A stretch of 64,000 nt of DNA, from NCBI GenBank assembly GCA_023053575.1, contig JAKZAP010000015.1, positions 14,814,142 through 14,878,141 on the forward strand, in the 5' to 3' direction. Shown here piece by piece: positions 41,380-52,354 of the stretch. The notes beneath the pieces were generated by a model, which did not search any database, had not been told where the DNA came from, and saw only the letters and a program-made list of their open reading frames with translations. Origin of the DNA: Branchinecta lynchi. Its lineage: Eukaryota; Arthropoda; Branchiopoda; Anostraca; Branchinectidae. Both the position numbers and the translations under genes were made by a program. The stretch's first letter is position 1; each line of letters opens with the position of its first letter.

Positions 41380-42725
41380 TCTAGCTCAGCTAAGATACAG
41401 CCTGCACACATCGAGGAAACTGGGAGTTTTATTTTTGAGTTATTGTGGGAGGATATTGAGCCTAACATTGACCCTCGCCAATTCGGTTTTCGTCCAGACC
41501 ATAGTACTACACACTATCTGATCCGATTACTTGATGAAGTGCATAAACATCTCGAAGTCGATGATGCTTATGCCGAAATTATACTAAGCGACATAGTCAA
41601 GGCCTTTGACAGTCTTGACCACGAAATCACCTTACAAGAAGCTAGAACTATGGGCGCTCGACAATTTTTAATCCGGATGATAGCTAGCTTCTTAACGGGT
41701 CGGCAACAGTGCGTTATGTTGGATAAAGATCGGGTTTCGTCCTTTCTCCAAATTTTTTGCGTCGCGCCTCAGGGGACGAAGTTTGGACAAATTCTTTTTC
41801 TTATAGTTTTTAATCGAGTTTTAAAAAGTCTGTTGAATCGTTATAAGTTCGCTGACGACCTGTCCAGTCTCGCGCTACGAATTTTATCGTCACAGTCGAC
41901 CCAGCCTCCACTCTCACAGATATTTTCTACACTGACGCGTGACCTTGATGATGTTAAGTTAACAGTAAGCCTACCTAAAAGTGTTGTAATGAGAGTGTCG
42001 TTTTTAAAGCGTGAATTGCCACCTGTTGAAGATATCGGCCTCACTGTTCAGGACAAGGTTAAAATCCTTGGCGTTACAGTTGAGAGCGACCTGAAATGGC
42101 AATCCCACGTCATGGCCATAGTTCAGAAATGCGCTCTGTTATTACGGTCGTTTGCCGCGTTACGTCGATTCGCGATTCCTCCCAAGCAACTGAGGTCTAT
42201 TTTCTGCACTTACATTAGGCCAAATGCGGAATACGCTTGTCCGGTGTGGCACCCTGGCCTCACCTCGACTCTGAGTGATAAGCTCGAGGGTATCCAAAAG
42301 CGAGCGTGCAAAATCATTTTAGGGGCCCAGTATGTTTCATATGAAGATAGTCTTAGTGTATTATGTCTACCGACCCTTAAAGAAAGAAGACATGCCCTGA
42401 CGATGAAATTTGGGTTCAAATGTCTGTCGTCTGAAACTCACAGAGATATTTTGCCTGAATATGTGTCAGATTTACGACCAAAGTCCTGTACTAGGCAGTT
42501 TACACGGTCAATCGGTCTTCAAAAGCTAAGCCTGCCACCTGTAAATTCGACGGACCGGTACTTGTCTTCATTTGTACCTTATTTTGTACGTAACTTTAAT
42601 TCCTGAGGCTGTTTTTTTTTTTTTAAGTGTGTTGAAAATAAGTATATTAACATGTAATTGACTATCGGAAGCTAGCGTGTTTCTTATGCTATTATGGAGA
42701 ATAAAGGAATTATTATTATAACGCA
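41380..42725 (+). mobile_element. LINE with open reverse transcriptase and C-terminal region
   Basis: Open frame 41443-42606 (387 codons, continuing open upstream without an ATG). Features: PRQFGFRPDHSTTHYLIRLL (aa 11-30), motif A ILSDIVKAFDSLDH (D50), a degenerate motif B (VAPQGTKFGQILF, aa 108-120), motif C FADD (aa 136-139), then ILGVTVESDLKWQSH, EYACPVWHPGL, LPTLKERRHALTMKF and the final SSFVPYFVRNF. Ends with AATAAAGGAATTATTATTAT, a short tail. The 5' part including the endonuclease is missing, so it is a 5'-truncated, otherwise well-preserved copy, probably fairly recent. Confidence 0.9.
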
Positions 42726-42785
42726 AACTATACTGTAAAAAAGCTACTAAAATAACGGATGGACAGCATTGATCCTCGAACTGAC

Positions 42786-43302
42786 GAAAAGCCGTCGTAA
42801 TAGAACAAAAACGTGTTTTTGTTAAGAAAAGTTGTTTCTTTAGCTTCCAACAAAGTAGAACTGTTGTGCTTTCTTTGGCAACCCTGACGACGCTGCGCCT
42901 CTCCTCGGCCCGCTGGCGGAACTAACCAAGCGATCTGATTGGCTCTGCATAAGCCAGAATAGAACGCTAGTCTATTCTCCTTATAAACCTTATTACAGCG
43001 CGCTCCGAGGAAAAGAGGAATCTGTAATAAGTCTTATACGCGGTAATACACCTTATTACACCTATTAGGACAATGCTTTACAGATTCCTCTTTTCCTCGG
43101 AGCGCGCTGTAATAAGCTGAATTAAGGGTGAAAAGGAGAATAGACTAGCGTTCTGTTCTGGCTTATGCAGGGCCAATCAGATCGCTTGGGGAAAGAGCAG
43201 CGTCATCAGGGTTGCCACGGGAAGCACTAAAGTTTTACTTTGTTGGAAGCTGAAGAAACAACTTTTCTAAAAAATAACCCGTTTTGTTCTTTCGCGACTG
43301 CT
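42786..43302. mobile_element. Large foldback element (about 517 bp)
   Basis: Left arm 42786-43033 and right arm 43076-43302 are inverted complements with a few indels (TCCGAGGAAAAGAGGAATCT; GAATAGACTAGCGTTCT.TTC; CAATCAGATCGCTTGG). The centre ACACCTATTAGGACAATGCT recurs at 44582-44604. No open frame. Confidence 0.85.
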
Positions 43303-43329
43303 TAATGCTACTACCGTAGATTTAACTGC

Positions 43330-44384
43330 TTTTTATGGCACTTGCCCTTCGGCCAAGTGCCATATAGCGATCGCAATTTCTGTCCGTCCGTCGGTCTGTC
43401 CAGGTTTTGCTAGTTCGGGCACTTCCACATAAGCTAGGACGATAAAACTTGGCAGGCGTGTCAGGGACCCCAAATGATTAAGTTGGAAATAGTCAATTCC
43501 CCCATCCGAGCACCGTGGGGGGAGTAGAGGGAGGGGGAATCCGGAATCTTGAGGTATTTATAACTTTTGAACGGGTCATCACATCTCGATGAAACTTGAT
43601 ATTTGGAACTTCATGCCTCAGACAACCCATTTAAAATCCGGACCGGATCCAGTGACTTTTGGGGGGGGGCTGGAGGGGGCTACCGGAAATCTTGGGAAAC
43701 GCTATGAGTGGAGGGATCGAGATGAAACTTGGTGGGAAGACACCTAGCAAACACTAGATACATCACTGACATAACCGAGCCGATTCGGGCACTGTGGGGG
43801 GAGTGGAGGGAGGGGGAATCCGGAATCTTGAGATATTTATAACTTTTGAACGGGTGATCGGATCTCGATGGAACTTGATATTTGGAAACACCTCATGCCT
43901 CAGCCGACCCACTTTAAATCCGGACCGGATCCGGTGACTTTTGGGGGGAGCTGGAGGGGGCAACCGGAAATCTTGGGAAACGCTATGAGTGGAGGGATCG
44001 AGATGAAACTTGGTGGGAAGACACCTAGCAAACACTAGATACATCATTGACATGACCGAGCTGATTCGGGCACTGTCGGGGGAGTGGAGGGAGGGGAAAT
44101 CCGGAATCTAGAGGTATTTATAACTTTAGAACGGGTGATCGGATCTCGATGAAACTTGATATTTGGAAAGACCTCATGCCTCAGACGACCCACTTAAAAT
44201 ACGAACCGGATCCGGTGACTTTCGGGGGGAGCTGGAGGGGCAACCGGAAATATTGGAAAACGCTATGAGTGGAGGGATCGAGATGAAACTTGGTGGGAAG
44301 ACACTTAGCAAACACTAGATATATCATTGACAAAACCGAGCCGTGCCTACTCGTAACAAGTGTCATATGAGCTCGTAGCTCTTG
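43330..44384 (+). repeat. R4 long dispersed repeat, complete small copy
   Basis: Starts TTTTTATGGCACTTGCCCTT CGGCCAAGTGCC. It holds three to four tandem units of about 280 bp with GAACGGGTGATCGGATCTCG, GATGAAACTTGGTGGGAAGA and GGTGACTTT.GGGGG. Ends AAGTGTCATATGAGCTCGTA then GCTCTTG. Confidence 0.8.
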
Positions 44385-44759
44385 GTACAATATATTGGGC
44401 GTCAAATTGTACTGGTGTACTTCAAGTAACACTAAGAACGGTTTTCTGATCTTCAGAAACTCGAAACACTGTGTGACCTTGGCAACACTGCTGGTTGCAT
44501 TGATATAAGAGCCTCTCGGGTTCGTATTTGGACGGGTGTGTGTATTAAGACGTACACATCGCGTATAGCTTTATTCAGCTTAATACACCTATTAGGACAA
44601 TGCTTAAGGGTAGTCGAAACTCGTTATTGAGATTCAGAATGGGTTTTGGTCGGTGAACAGGTCAAAGTCAAAGATTCCCTCTGTGCGATGTTTATCTATG
44701 GGTTTGTTCCAGCTCGCCCCGAAAGTAACTAAATAGTTACTTTTCAGTCACTTCAGAGA

Positions 44760-45640
44760 GAGAGAGAGAGAGATAGGTTTATTTGAAACAACATCGTAGC
44801 TGACAGCTAATTTGCGTTGCTTCACTATACTAAATAACAAACTAACACGAAAAAAAAAAGAAAAAAAAAGAAGAAAATATCACTCGGCTTTGTTTAACAA
44901 ATCCGTAAAAAAAGGTACAAACGAATTTGCGTGGCGGTTCGTTCGCGAAGCTACTGGAACCAGTTTATTTTGGTGGCGCGTACGGTTGTTGGGCGGTGCA
45001 GTGGGTGGTAAGATGTCTCGATGCTGGGGTTTGGAGAGAAGAAACTTCCCAAACCTCAGGATAATCTGCTCGTATCTGTGGGCCAACGTGGGGAGATCGA
45101 GTTTAGCAAGCGCTTCACCATAAGATAGCTGTCGATCGCCAATAATAATGAACAAAGCCCGCTTTTGCACCGACTCAAGTTCTTGGATGAGGTATACAGT
45201 ACGTAGTGCTGCAGGTCCCCACAGTGGGCTTGCATATTCACGAACTGGACGGACGTATGTGAGATAAGCTAGCAAAAGGCACTGGACATCACAGCCAAAT
45301 CTACGCATTGTACTTAAAGACTGCAGACATGCATTTCCGTTTTTGACAACATTTTCAACGTGCAAGGCGAAAGAACAATCACTGGAAAAAGTAACTCCCA
45401 AAATCTTTATTGAGTCGACAATCGGAAACGGAACATGCGGTTGGCTGAAAGTGCGCTTCAACGGATTGAAGCGTAAGACACCGTTCCAGCTTGTCAAAAA
45501 GTTACGGGGAGCACAAGGAAGAGTGTTACTTCGAAGCAACTTTTTGTAAAGATAGTACGCGACCGTCTTTAGCTCACTTTTACTTTTCAAGAGCCGACTT
45601 GAAAGGTGAACTCGGGGCAGCAAAGTGAGACAAGGTATTG
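44760..45640 (-). mobile_element. 5'-truncated LINE, C-terminal part of ORF2
   Basis: A 247-codon frame (45623-44880) begins just after the RT active site. It reads KILGVTFSSDCSFALHVENV, TYVRPVREYASPLWGPAALR, QKRALFIIIGDRQLSYGEAL, LDLPTLAHRY, HRDILPPT and HANSFVPFFTDLL. All are in the usual LINE order and related to 41443-42606. The 3' side ends in TCTCTCTCTCTCTCTCTCTG (seen as AGAGAG on the + strand at 44756-44772). Confidence 0.85.
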
Positions 45641-46289
45641 TGTGATAGTCAGCTGTACTGGGCCGTTAGCTTCTCGTCAAATTTGATTCGCTGATACCCC
45701 CCCCCCCCCCCCCAAAAAAAAAAATCTAGTCAACCTCGTTGAAGGTCTACCGGTCAGTCTGGTGACTTGATATGGACTGTGGCAGGACTGAATTTGAAAT
45801 GCCTGTAACTGAGATGGCAATTTTTGCACTATAATATATTAAGTTTCAAATGAAACTTTAATAATAATATCTATTAAATTTCTCAGAGTTATTTAGAGGC
45901 GAAAGCATTTTCTGTTGCTTTATATTATTATTACTGTATATACTGTAGGATAAGAAGCTAAATAATTATTCAATGAACTTTGTTAACCACTTTGACATCA
46001 TTGGGTTCTAGATTCTAGGATCTTGGGCGTTCCGTTCCTGATAAGGACTAAAGATTGTGCTAAAAAACTTGCACGGGAATAAGAAAGACTGATGCGATTC
46101 CAGCTAGGAAACAATTATATGTGAAAATAAGGATTTAGCGACCAAAAAGACACAACTGGAATAGAGAATCTGTTTCAAAATAATTATCAAGCCATTCTTA
46201 TGCAACAAAAATAAAACAATTTTTTTCTGTTCATCCTTCCCATGCAGTCCACATATCTTCTTGCATTCAAGAAACACGCGTTACCTCGT
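45641..46289. other. No recognised feature
   Basis: C run then A run at 45696-45724; otherwise unique-looking sequence. Confidence 0.5.
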
Positions 46290-46385
46290 CCCGTAGTAAC
46301 TTCGATCGTTCCAGGGTTGTAGTTAATTTGTGACGTCACACGTAGTTACGACGAAGTAACTACGGAGAGGAGCTGGAACGAACCC

Positions 46386-47187
46386 TTGGTCACGTTTGCC
46401 TCATTTCCTGGCTTTTGGGGTTGCAAAAGTAGAAAAAAGAAAAAGAACAAGATACAAATAATCTGGAATGTTGTCGTTTTAAATTCAGGAGATCAATTAC
46501 AGCAAAACAGATTGTATATTTGTGTTATAGGAACCCTAATTGACCCCTAATTGTAGTCTGCTCATTATCCCCAATCTGCCACAAAGCCCATCAACTATCA
46601 CGTCCCCTAGGAATTTCCAGTTGTTTGTGGAGTAAGCAGCTTTTTGAGCCCAGTGTGACCAAGCTCATAGGTATGCCGTCACTTAGGTTTTGGGATCCAA
46701 AGGCTGGCTTCACCTTTTATCATCGCAAATCGTATAAGTTCTGTGGAGAACAACCAAGGTAAAAGTGACGCTAAAGATAACAGCTCAAGTATACTTGGTG
46801 AAGCGGGAATCTTCGCGCCCCGCTACAAGTATAGGAAGTGCTTGGGCGCCCGAACCATTTCAATGTATTCTTACGTGAATTAATCTTTGCCTTAAGGCCA
46901 TAATCACAACTAATAGTACTTTATTCGAAAAAGCGAAAAAGGTAAGCACCCTTCTGTAAACCAAGCCAAAGACATGTTTATGCAAACAGAAGTGACGGAA
47001 AGAAATTGCAAATCTACTACACTGCTTTTAAGTTAAGAGACTAAGAGACTTAATGCTTTTATCCAACGGAACCAGCATTCCTTTTGCAGTATTTGGGACG
47101 AGAAAGTTAACTAAGCAAACAAGAAAAGACTAAAAACAAGCAGTGTAAGACTTCATCGGATATTATTCACCTAAATTGCTGTTTGTG
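46386..47187. other. No recognised feature
   Basis: No open frame or repeat end recognised up to the hAT-like target duplication. Confidence 0.5.
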
Positions 47188-47195
47188 GTCATTAC

Positions 47196-49048
47196 CAAGG
47201 GCGTCACTACGGGGAGGGGTGGGGGGGGGGTCCCCCAAAAGTCTTTTCGGGCGAAGCCCGGCGAAAGTTCACTAGTTTGTCGGTGCCGAGAGCCGGTAAA
47301 CACACACAAAATAAAATTTTACATGGTTTAATTAATCGCCCGTCGGTCGACTTGTTGGCACGTCGTTTTTTTTTGTACACGCAAAAAATCAAATTCTGCA
47401 AATATTTGTCGGGCAAAAGACAGAGAAATCCAATTCTGTATGCTCTTGCCGGGACTCGCTATTATTGACTGCATATCGGATTCTTAAGATACATCGGAAA
47501 TGCAGAAGAAATAAAATTCGTATGCTTTTGTCGGGCGTCGGTCGACTCGTCGGCACATCGGGTTCTTTCTATGTAAGAAGTCAAATTCTACAAAACATTT
47601 GTCGGGCGCACCCGGGAAGTTCAAGTCTAGTAGACACATTAGGTTATTTTTACACGTAAGAATTTAAGTTCTGTAAATCTTTATCGTGCGCATCCGAAAG
47701 CTTAAAGGACCCCTAGAACTATTTCCTCTTCAACATGCAGAATTTTATTATATTTGAATACTTTAAAACTAGGCTGCGCTTTCAACAAATAACCCACGGT
47801 TTTGTTTGTTTTAAGCCTTTTCCGAGACCCGTTGACTTCTAGCGAAAACAGGGAAATAATTTAAATAACCGGTTTTTCTGATGGAAAAACTTCTCGCAGA
47901 CTACCGTCGACAGCGTGATACACATCGAAGATAGCAAAACACGGCAAGTGAGAAAATCGGCGTGGGTTTGTTAGAGGGGTTAGAATGTACCGTACGAAAT
48001 TGGGGTCTCCGAGTTTAGAAGTAAATATATAGAGTGATAAAGGAAGTAGGTTGCGTTAGTATTATAGGTAAGACAGGTCCTTTAAGTTTCGTCGAAATAT
48101 CGGCTTCTATTGCACGTAAGAACTAAAGTTCAATTGTTATGTTGGACAAAACACAGAAGAAATCAAATTCTTAATTTAGAGCGTCGGTATTCTTGTCGGC
48201 AGATTGGGTTATTTCTGTACCAAAGAAATCAAATACTGCAAACATTTGTCGGGCCAATCCCGAAAGTTCATGTCTCGTTGGCAAATCGACAGTTTTCGAC
48301 ACAAGAAATCAAATGAGTGCAAAGTTTTTCCAGACGAAGACCGAAAATTAAAGTTTCGTCGTTTCATCGGGCTCTTTTTTAATTACTTCATTTGCAGTAA
48401 ATTTCGAAAAAATATACTTTGTGCTACTTTAAAGGGGATGGCCACTACTGTTGTGGAGGAAAGACCTGTGATTTCACAAGTAGCTTACTTTTATATAGGA
48501 TCGCTAAAGGGTGCTCTGCTCATCATCGTTTGCAAAAAGTTTTGCCTGCGGCGCATTTCCTAGTATTCTCTACTTCGAAAAACAGTGTCTCATTTTGTTG
48601 GCGTTTTAGGATTGAAAATCTTGGGGGTTGAAATTACAAGCTGGAAGCTTCGCTTTTGAGTGAAAGAGCCAAATATATGATTTTAAATATACGAATTTTA
48701 AAGGAATAACCTCAAGTAATGCATATACACTTGGTTTTAAACAAAATTTCGCCTGCGGCGCATTTCGTAGTATTCTCTATTTGGAAGAACGATGTGTCAT
48801 TTAACTGACGTTTTAGGGTTGAAATTCTTGGGATTAAAAACTAGAACTTATAGTACATATAGCTAAACCTTTTAGGAAAAAAGGCAGATTAAGGAAATAC
48901 GCCTGCGGCGCTTAGTTCTGTTCTGTGCTGGCGGGAATGTACGCCGTTGCCACAAAGTGTTAACGGCGCGTTTTGTTGGCACATTTTTTAGTGCGTCGGC
49001 ACAAACTGGACGCCCCCCTCCAAAGGTAAAAGGCTAGTGACGCCCCTG
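47196..49048. mobile_element. hAT-like non-autonomous element, 1853 bp
   Basis: Ends CAAGGGCGTCACTAC and CTAGTGACGCCCCTG are imperfect inverted repeats. The perfect 8-bp duplication GTCATTAC is at 47188-47195 and 49049-49056. The interior consists of diverged tandem units; no transposase frame. Confidence 0.88.
47250..48380 (+). repeat. Diverged tandem units of about 90-110 bp inside the hAT-like element
   Basis: Words recurring in order: (C)GTCGGCACATCGGGTT, TTTCTACACGTAAGAA.TCAA, AATTCTGCAAA.ATTTGTCGG and GCGCACCCG.AAGTTCAAGT. About four units at 47250-47710 and three at 48080-48380. Farther on, CGCCTGCGGCGCATTTC occurs three times (48545, 48750, 48900). Confidence 0.75.
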
Positions 49049-49160
49049 GTCATTACTGTCAATAAACAGCTGCTAGGTTTAAATTCATCATAACCCTTCT
49101 GTGACCTCCAAAGTAACATGCCCCTACTGTAATGGTTAATTTTCTATTTTGCGGGTGAGC

Positions 49161-49739
49161 TCAGCCAAACCTGCAAATTGAAGATCCTATTGCCACACAT
49201 GTAAAAACTTTCCATTTGCCATTGTTCTTCATGTACCCACATTGATTTTTCTCAGCGGGGTTTTGAACTTCCCAATTGGTATACGTCGAATTTGATCCGT
49301 CAGACCATTTCAAGTCCTTGTGCCCAATCCATACCGGATGTTTGGTGGTAGGGTGGCGGGAGACCTTGTCGATAAAGTTTTGCTCCTCTTCATTGCGGAT
49401 AGAGACGAGGTCACCCCCTTGCTGAAGGCAGTTTTCACGTGCGTTCTCCCAAGATAACGGTTTGTCAACCACCGTATAACAGTAGCACTTCCAAGGGGGT
49501 GTATCTGCGTAGCACTTCAGACTTCCTGGACAACTTGAGCTCTTTAGCAATTCTTGCAATATCTTGAATTGGTCGAGTTTTGACTTGAGGATGGATGAAG
49601 ATGCTGATATGAAAAAATCTTGCAGTTTCCTCTCCAAAGTATCTTCTATGACTTTCGTTAATCTTTCTTGAAGCTTGTCTTCAGAGTAGAAATTCTTTGT
49701 TTGGGGCGCCAACGTTGTTTGGATGTATTTTTTGCTTCC
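49161..49739 (-). CDS. C-type lectin-like domain, terminal exon
   Basis: C-type lectin domain proteins are usually secreted or membrane recognition proteins. This - strand exon begins after a good acceptor (TATCCGCAG, 49748-49740) and runs 192 codons to TGA at 49163-49161. The first 60 residues form an amphipathic, possibly coiled-coil neck (KLQERLTKVIEDTLERKLQD). The CTLD follows: CPGSLKCYADTPPWKCYCY, SWENARENCLQQGGDLVSI, PVWIGHKDLKWSDGSNSTYT, NQCGYMKNNGKWKVFTC and SSICRFG. The conserved disulphide cysteines and WIG motif are kept. The EPN/QPD and WND sugar/Ca2+ motifs are absent (QNPAEKN; GKWKVF). No ATG or signal peptide lies in this exon, so upstream exons must lie beyond 49740; none could be recognised. 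The domain call is firm; gene limits are not. Confidence 0.82.
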   Translation of the reverse strand, partial: GSKKYIQTTLAPQTKNFYSEDKLQERLTKVIEDTLERKLQDFFISASSSILKSKLDQFKILQELLKSSSCPGSLKCYADTPPWKCYCYTVVDKPLSWENARENCLQQGGDLVSIRNEEEQNFIDKVSRHPTTKHPVWIGHKDLKWSDGSNSTYTNWEVQNPAEKNQCGYMKNNGKWKVFTCVAIGSSICRFG

Positions 49740-49869
49740 CTGCGGATATACTAAACATATAGTGACGATGTTAGAGTGTTATTCCCGGTGAAAACTTTTG
49801 GAGAATTAGTTATATGACTATTTGAAGTTGTAAGTTTCAGTTATAACATACAGATAATAACTGTTATGG

Positions 49870-50030
49870 CAGAATTGGCTGCTACTTTAGTAAGACTGGA
49901 TGCTGCTGGATACTACTGCTTAGAATTGGCCAAGTCTGAGACACATTAAATGAGAGCATTCGGTACTACTACACATATCTACATGCAACTGTTTCCAAGC
50001 ACTACACTGGCTACACAAATTTTGTCGTGT
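49870..50030 (+). mobile_element. R5 partial, diverged copy
   Basis: AAGACTGGATGCTGCTGGAT, ACTACTGCTTAGAATTGGCC, GACACATTAAATGA and ACATGCAAC.GTTT match the R5 interior in order; the start is missing. Confidence 0.6.
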
Positions 50031-50104
50031 TGTCTTAATAGATTACTAATTACTATATTACTAGAATTGTTACTAAACAAAAATTAAAACGTAATAAAGA
50101 TATT

Positions 50105-50295
50105 AAAGGTTAACTTCAGACATTGAGGTTGATATCGGAAATAATATTGAGGCTGCCATTGAAAATAACTAACCGAGTCGAAGGCGAGGTAGATTATGAA
50201 AAATATCTACCGAGCCGAAGGCGAGTTTGATATTTTTAAATGGCCATCGAGGTTGTCACTCCGATATCATCCGAGATGAAGGTGTTTTAGTTGTT
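50105..50295. mobile_element. R17 foldback element, copy 1
   Basis: GGTTAACTTCAGACATTGAG, GCCATTGAAAATAAC, GAGGTAGATTATGAAAAATA and TGGCCATCGAGG, with the inverted end CATCCGAGATGAAGG. Palindromic and shared with copy 2. Confidence 0.7.
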
Positions 50296-50385
50296 ATAAC
50301 TTTTTTTGACAGAAATCATCTCTGGAGCTGATGTAACCTCATAAAGATTATTTTCTGGGGCATAAATGTTGAATTTTGTTATGGG

Positions 50386-50482
50386 TGGTTAGGGGAGGAA
50401 GGGTGGGCTAGGGAGGTCAGTGTGGAAAGGGGGGAGGGGGGTAAGGTGAGGTTCGGAGGGAAGAGCGGGGGGAGGGGGGAGT
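50386..50482 (+). repeat. G-rich strand-biased tract
   Basis: About 95 bp with many G runs (GGGGAGG, GGGGGGAGGGGGG, GGGGGGAGGGGGG), purine-biased on the + strand. Could form G-quadruplexes. No coding role is evident. Confidence 0.7.
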
Positions 50483-50559
50483 TGAGTATTGATGAGTGAG
50501 AGAGATTGGATTTCTTTTTTGTTCTTTTTTCTTTTTTTCCTTTTATAGGTAAGTAGTTA

Positions 50560-50683
50560 TGTGGACTTTCGCGCGAACGCAAACCCTCATAGGTTTTTTC
50601 TCCAGCGCGAAAGTGTTGTTTTTTATTTATTTTGTGAATGTTGAAAAATAATAAACTTGAACTTGAACTTGAACTATCTTCCT
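50560..50683 (+). mobile_element. Possible LINE or SINE 3' tail with (CTTGAA)n
   Basis: GAAAAATAATAAACTTGAAC followed by TTGAACTTGAACT resembles the polyadenylation signal plus short tandem tails of the other non-LTR insertions here. The coding part is not recognised. Confidence 0.4.
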
Positions 50684-50766
50684 CTGGAGGTTGATATGAC
50701 TTATATCATCCTCTTATTATCGTGACATAACTGACCGTGAGTCATAGGAGGTTATGCATTACATAC

Positions 50767-50965
50767 CTGTTCGAAAAAGTTAACTTCCAGCATCGATATC
50801 GAAAAATAACACCAAGACGGCCATTGAAATTAACCTATTCGAGACAAAGGCGAGGTAGGTTATGAAAAATATCTATCGATCGCAAATAACCGAGGTTGAT
50901 ATTTTTCAATGGCCATCGAGGTTGATATTCCGATATCAACCGAGATGAAGGTTTTCGAACAGAAC
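50767..50965. mobile_element. R17 foldback element, copy 2
   Basis: Left end CTGTTCGAAAAAGTTAACTT, right end GATGAAGGTTTTCGAACAG, interior matching copy 1. A further degenerate end, TATTCGAGAAAATT, is at 51088-51101. Confidence 0.75.
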
Positions 50966-52070
50966 CATTAGTAATTAACCGTGCACAAAACTGGCATATC
51001 ATCCCAGCATTTTTACAACTAAGTTTCTGTGGGAAGGTAATCGTAATATAACTGACCGTGGGTCATAGGATGATACATTACATACATATTCGAGAAAATT
51101 TATTAAAAATAACTTATTCGATACAATTTCCGTCGAACTTATAGTGTTTAATAATATTTCCTTATTTATCTGATTCATGTCCAGTCCGTTCCCAAATTAG
51201 ATAATCCGATAATCAATCAGCGAAATTCGGTGGTAAAAATCGATTGTTTGGTTCTCACCGGTTACTAAATTCGGTTTAGGTGGCATTTATTTTGTTCCCG
51301 CTCTTTAAGGGTAGTTTCAGCTGGTTCCCCTTCGTTACATAGCTTGACGTAGTTCAGCGCATTCCTACTGTCATTTGTTTGTCTCGTGCCAACGCAAATT
51401 TTCTCCATTACTAAGTGCCTAGATTGTGAACTCAAAGAAGCAGATTTCCCTGTTCTAAACCTAAACGACGAGGAATTTGAATCTCAGCTACAGCTTTAAC
51501 GTACAATCTGGAATGAGCACCCCGCTCATTGACAGAACTTTCGAGAATGTTTGCTGTTGCAAAAGAAATGAAATTTTCTCTCCTGTCAGTAAATCAAGTT
51601 CAAAGGTCGACGTTGCCTGGGAAACGTGAAGTGTTGCAGCAACTTTGTTGGGCTTCGCCAACAAAATTGAGAGCAACACTTTGGTTTTGTATCTTCGCTA
51701 TCGGTTATAGGCTACGTGGAAATGTCAATCCATCCAGTTTTCAAAATGGCATGTTCCAAGAAGTATTTTTTTCTAAAGTGATGACGTAATCAGTAATCCC
51801 ATGGCTATCCCTCAGCCTTGAAGAAAAACAGAATATCGAAAGTAGGGATTTAATTGATTTTGCAGCCAGTTAAACTGTATCCTTTTCAATCGTAGACATC
51901 GTGACAGATAAAAACTTGGAACGATATCTTATATAACCTAGTTGGTGTTACAAAGATATCCTTAAGTTTTCAGGATCAAAATTTCATAGATGCAACTCTA
52001 CTAATTATTGCGAAACTACGTCACTGTTTTATATTATTATTGTATCCAGTACGTATACGCCTCACAGTTT
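50966..52070. other. No recognised gene
   Basis: Open frames at 51488-51789 lack ATG or family support. AACTGACCGTG.GTCATAGGA occurs at 50733 and 51050, suggesting a local duplication. Confidence 0.45.
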
Positions 52071-52354
52071 TAACAGTACTATGAAGTAGTACGAAAAAGT
52101 TACATGCAGTAATAATGATGCTACTACATGCTTCTACTTCAAGGCTACCGTGTTACTGAATAATATTATATGCTACTATAAGCAAGACTGGATACTACTA
52201 TGGCAAGACAGGATGCTACTGGATACTACTACATAAGATTGGACCAGTCTGAGGAACATTAAATGATAGTATTCTTCGCTATTACATAGTATTACATGCA
52301 ACGTTTTCGTAGTACTACCATACTACTTTGCAGGCTACAAATTTTTCATCGGGG
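52071..52354 (+). mobile_element. R5 MITE-like element, copy 3
   Basis: ACAGTACTATGAAGTAGTAC... through ATTTTTCATCGGGG matches 32919-33213 nearly base for base; the first 15-20 bp are missing. Confidence 0.8.

Larger units (their letters stand above)
44700..46385. mobile_element. R8-like foldback element split by a LINE insertion
   Basis: GGGTTTGTTCCAGCTC at 44700-44715 and the inverse GAGCTGGAACGAACCC at 46370-46385 form the outer ends. The internal GTAACT and TGACGTCA (46331-46338) resemble R8. The LINE at 44760-45640 lies between. Confidence 0.55.
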
